Source: Negativicutes bacterium (GTDB taxonomy: Bacteria; Bacillota_C; Negativicutes; Acidaminococcales; Acidaminococcaceae). From it: a stretch of 32,962 nt of DNA. Position numbers and translations under genes: made by a program. Below are positions 31,188 to 32,962 of the stretch, piece by piece (position 1 is the stretch's first letter; every line of letters starts with the position of its first letter). Where the stretch lies: contig RZYP01000016.1 in assembly GCA_009930275.1 (NCBI GenBank), positions 1 to 32,962 of the forward strand, given 5' to 3'. Under the pieces are notes generated by a model, which was not told the origin of the DNA, searched no databases, and saw only the letters and a program-made list of their open reading frames with translations.

Positions 31188-31617
31188 ATTGCCAAATTAT
31201 TTTCATAATATTTTTATATTCTTCGTTCAGATGTTTAATGATTACATCCAGGATGGTATAGATCAAGTCGCCGCTGACTTTGCCGTCTTCGCACAGTATG
31301 CAGCAGTCAAGATACAACCCGCCATCATCGCCGAAATAATATTTGAAAACCTTGTATCTCTTATTAAGCTCATTAATTTCATGCAAGAGCTTGGTTTCAT
31401 TGCTGTCGCGCAAAGCCTTATTGGCGATCAAGACCCTCAGCATGCAATATATACTGTCATCAATAATAACTATTGTTGGTAAATTTTGCCCCTCCACTTC
31501 AATTTGAGAACGAAAAACAACTGAGTTCAAGTCGTCCTTCGGCACATCGTCTGCTTTAAAACAAGTAATATTTTTTTCCTTTAGAAAATTTTTAAAAGCA
31601 TCTGCTTTTTTATTCAT
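31186..31617 (-). CDS. YbjN-like small protein
   Basis: A 143-residue acidic, soluble protein with no signal peptide. IVIIDDSIYCMLRVLIANKA, LHEINELNKRYKVFKYYFGD and GLYLDCCILC followed by helix DLIYTILDVIIKHLNEEYKN match the pattern of YbjN/secretion-chaperone-like proteins (strand, INELN helix, D-G strand, long helix). This match is by eye and moderate. GGGGAGG precedes the ATG. It lies 54 bases after the large exoprotein gene, so a link to its export or folding is possible but unproven. Confidence 0.6.
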   Translation of the reverse strand: MNKKADAFKNFLKEKNITCFKADDVPKDDLNSVVFRSQIEVEGQNLPTIVIIDDSIYCMLRVLIANKALRDSNETKLLHEINELNKRYKVFKYYFGDDGGLYLDCCILCEDGKVSGDLIYTILDVIIKHLNEEYKNIMKIIWQ

Positions 31618-31638
31618 TCAATATCCTCCCCATGTTCA

Positions 31639-31663
31639 GGGAGGCAGCACCCTGCTGCCTCCC
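31639..31663. terminator. GC-rich hairpin between the exoprotein and YbjN-like genes
   Basis: GGGAGGCAGCA (31639-31649) pairs perfectly with TGCTGCCTCCC (31653-31663) around CCC. The T-rich tail (GATTTTTATT) is on the plus strand, whereas both flanking genes are on the minus strand. So it may act as an RNA-stabilising or pausing hairpin rather than a full terminator for the exoprotein gene. Confidence 0.5.
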
Positions 31664-31671
31664 GATTTTTA

Positions 31672-32962
31672 TTATATTATTTTATCTTCAACCTTAATAA
31701 TCAGTTGCCCTGCCGCTGGTTCAATATCCGGCAGTTCATAAAGAGCAAACCTATCATAGTAAGAATAATCCGGTGAATATGTAAGCCTGTAAGTAGCATA
31801 AGGCATATCATGCTCCATGAAACGAAGATTATTCTCACCGCTATAGCGTTGGTCATATACATAATAGTAATCATGCAATCCGACCAGAATACCATTACTT
31901 CTCTGAGTACGGTATCTGTCAGTGAAATACAAATTCATCCAATCACCAAGATAATCATCATCCTGCCAAGCCGCCAAAGCGTTTTTAGGATTGAATCTTT
32001 CGGCATTATTCCAGAATACGCTATCACTGCCATCCCTGACCGGAGGCGCGCCATAAACCGCCGTCATCATATCCTGATTGCTGAAATGGGCGACATCGAC
32101 AACACATAACTTGTCGATATAGAATTTAGAACTGTCAACATGGACATCGGCATCTCTTACCCACAGCTTATCGAAACGAACTCCATTTACTGTTGAAATT
32201 TTTCCGATATTGAACTGTCCTATTGGCTCGTCCGGCATAGCTCCGTTAGGACTGATCAGCAGCATCGCATCAGAACCCTCACGCTGCCTGATATTCTGCA
32301 GATTAATAAGATTAGCATTTAGTCCAAGCTTACTGCCAACAGTTATATCCTTAACCTTTGTTTGCCCTGCCATATCCTTGTTGGTTAAAAGGACTATATC
32401 GCCGTCAATGCTGCAAATCGTAATATTACCGCTGTCTGTAGCAACCGAAGCAGTGTCCTTGGCATAAAGAGCATGAAAATCAATATCACCTTTTTTCGTA
32501 TAGAGCGCTACTGAGCCATTTAAAGCTGACAGCTTGACGTCCTGAGCTTCGGGATCTACATCAATATGGCTGCTGTTAATATTGCCTTCATTGCTGGCAA
32601 CACTGATATTGCCATTTTGTGCCACTGCGCCGGCGCCAAAATAAATATTTCCTTTAGTTGTTGCTTTGACATCAATATTATGTCCTGCATTCAACACAGC
32701 AGTTGTCGTAATATTTCCCATATCAGCAGTCATTGCGATATCTCTGCCCGCGCTTATAGTTTCGCCGTTCGTGATATTGCCTGCGGCAAATAGCAGAGAG
32801 TCACGCGTCGCATTAATAGCACCGGTATTGCTTATATCTCTGCCTGCGTTCATCAAGGTATCACGCCCGGAAGTAACAGCTCCTGTATTGACGATGTCGG
32901 TTGCCGCTGTCAGTGCTGTATCGTAGCCGCTGCCGCTTGCCAGTGCTCCGTCATTGGCTATA
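31672..32962 (-). CDS. Filamentous-haemagglutinin-type large exoprotein (partial, C-terminal end)
   Basis: The frame is open to the window edge, so this is the C-terminal 429 residues of a longer protein. The N-terminal part consists of short repeats: NTGAVTSGRDTLMNAGRDIS, NTGAINATRDSLLFAAGNIT and GETISAGRDIAMTADMGNIT, the GxDI-xNxG pattern of beta-helical haemagglutinins. After about residue 250 the repeats stop and a Tyr/Asp-rich C-terminus follows (DYYYVYDQRYSGENN, RLTYSPDYSYYDRFALYELP). It resembles the large filamentous adhesins of Negativicutes, usually exported by a TpsB partner, not visible here. Likely surface adhesin. A leucotoxin-type annotation would be by homology only. Confidence 0.85.
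   Translation of the reverse strand, partial: IANDGALASGSGYDTALTAATDIVNTGAVTSGRDTLMNAGRDISNTGAINATRDSLLFAAGNITNGETISAGRDIAMTADMGNITTTAVLNAGHNIDVKATTKGNIYFGAGAVAQNGNISVASNEGNINSSHIDVDPEAQDVKLSALNGSVALYTKKGDIDFHALYAKDTASVATDSGNITICSIDGDIVLLTNKDMAGQTKVKDITVGSKLGLNANLINLQNIRQREGSDAMLLISPNGAMPDEPIGQFNIGKISTVNGVRFDKLWVRDADVHVDSSKFYIDKLCVVDVAHFSNQDMMTAVYGAPPVRDGSDSVFWNNAERFNPKNALAAWQDDDYLGDWMNLYFTDRYRTQRSNGILVGLHDYYYVYDQRYSGENNLRFMEHDMPYATYRLTYSPDYSYYDRFALYELPDIEPAAGQLIIKVEDKII

Overview
The window looks like the chromosome of a member of the Negativicutes, i.e. Firmicutes with an outer membrane, perhaps near Acidaminococcaceae or Selenomonadales. Firmicute-type signals (S-box and cobalamin riboswitches, AGGAGG ribosome binding sites, YerC, AlaX, an Amt-PII fusion) sit next to outer-membrane machinery: an SLH-domain porin, ExbB-ExbD-TonB, and the C-terminus of a filamentous-haemagglutinin-type exoprotein. 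The genus is a guess. No tRNA, rRNA, CRISPR array, transposase or prophage was seen.

Layout. 1-1.1 kb (minus): yerC-hisZ, histidine control and synthesis, hisZ running off the edge. 1.2-4.0 kb (plus): S-box riboswitch and metNIQ methionine importer. 4.1-7.7 kb: a tetR gene divergent from korDABC, a 2-oxoacid:ferredoxin oxidoreductase. 7.7-9.8 kb (minus): exbB-exbD-tonB behind a cobalamin riboswitch. 9.9-10.7 kb (plus): a coiled-coil protein with a J-domain-like stretch. 10.8-12.1 kb (minus): a hotdog thioesterase and purC. 12.3-16.3 kb (plus): type III glutamine synthetase and an ammonium channel fused to PII. 16.4-21.9 kb (minus): gtrA-like, lipid kinase, LtaS-like enzyme, PHP phosphoesterase and DUF362 ferredoxin genes. 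22-26.1 kb (minus): vanZ-like, a small unknown gene, alaX, peroxiredoxin, ferredoxin and SLH porin. 26.4-28.2 kb (plus): a zinc-dependent phospholipase-C-like gene with an in-frame stop, then an alpha/beta hydrolase. 28.3-30.5 kb (minus): beta carbonic anhydrase, metallophosphoesterase lipoprotein and PPOX-type protein. 30.7-31.1 kb (plus): a VOC/glyoxalase protein. 31.2 kb to the end (minus): a large exoprotein C-terminus followed by a YbjN-like gene.

How the genes work together. Three modules are coherent. (i) Methionine uptake controlled by SAM through transcription termination. (ii) Ammonium assimilation: uptake by the channel, a PII domain that senses energy/2-oxoglutarate, and GSIII, with a hairpin-plus-T-tract in both the glnA leader and the glnA-amt gap. 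(iii) A TonB energising complex switched by cobalamin, which suggests that the complex serves B12 uptake. A fourth, inferred module links an LtaS-like phosphoglycerol transferase, which would release diacylglycerol, with a lipid kinase that could recycle it.

Intergenic palindromes around 26.3, 28.25, 30.5 and 31.1 kb share a GGGGAC-(A/G)GT core and look like a REP-type repeat family. I see no wholly new multi-gene system. The best leads are the cobalamin-controlled TonB complex, the orphan terminator in the glnA leader, the REP-like repeats, the interrupted phospholipase gene and the degenerate J-domain protein.
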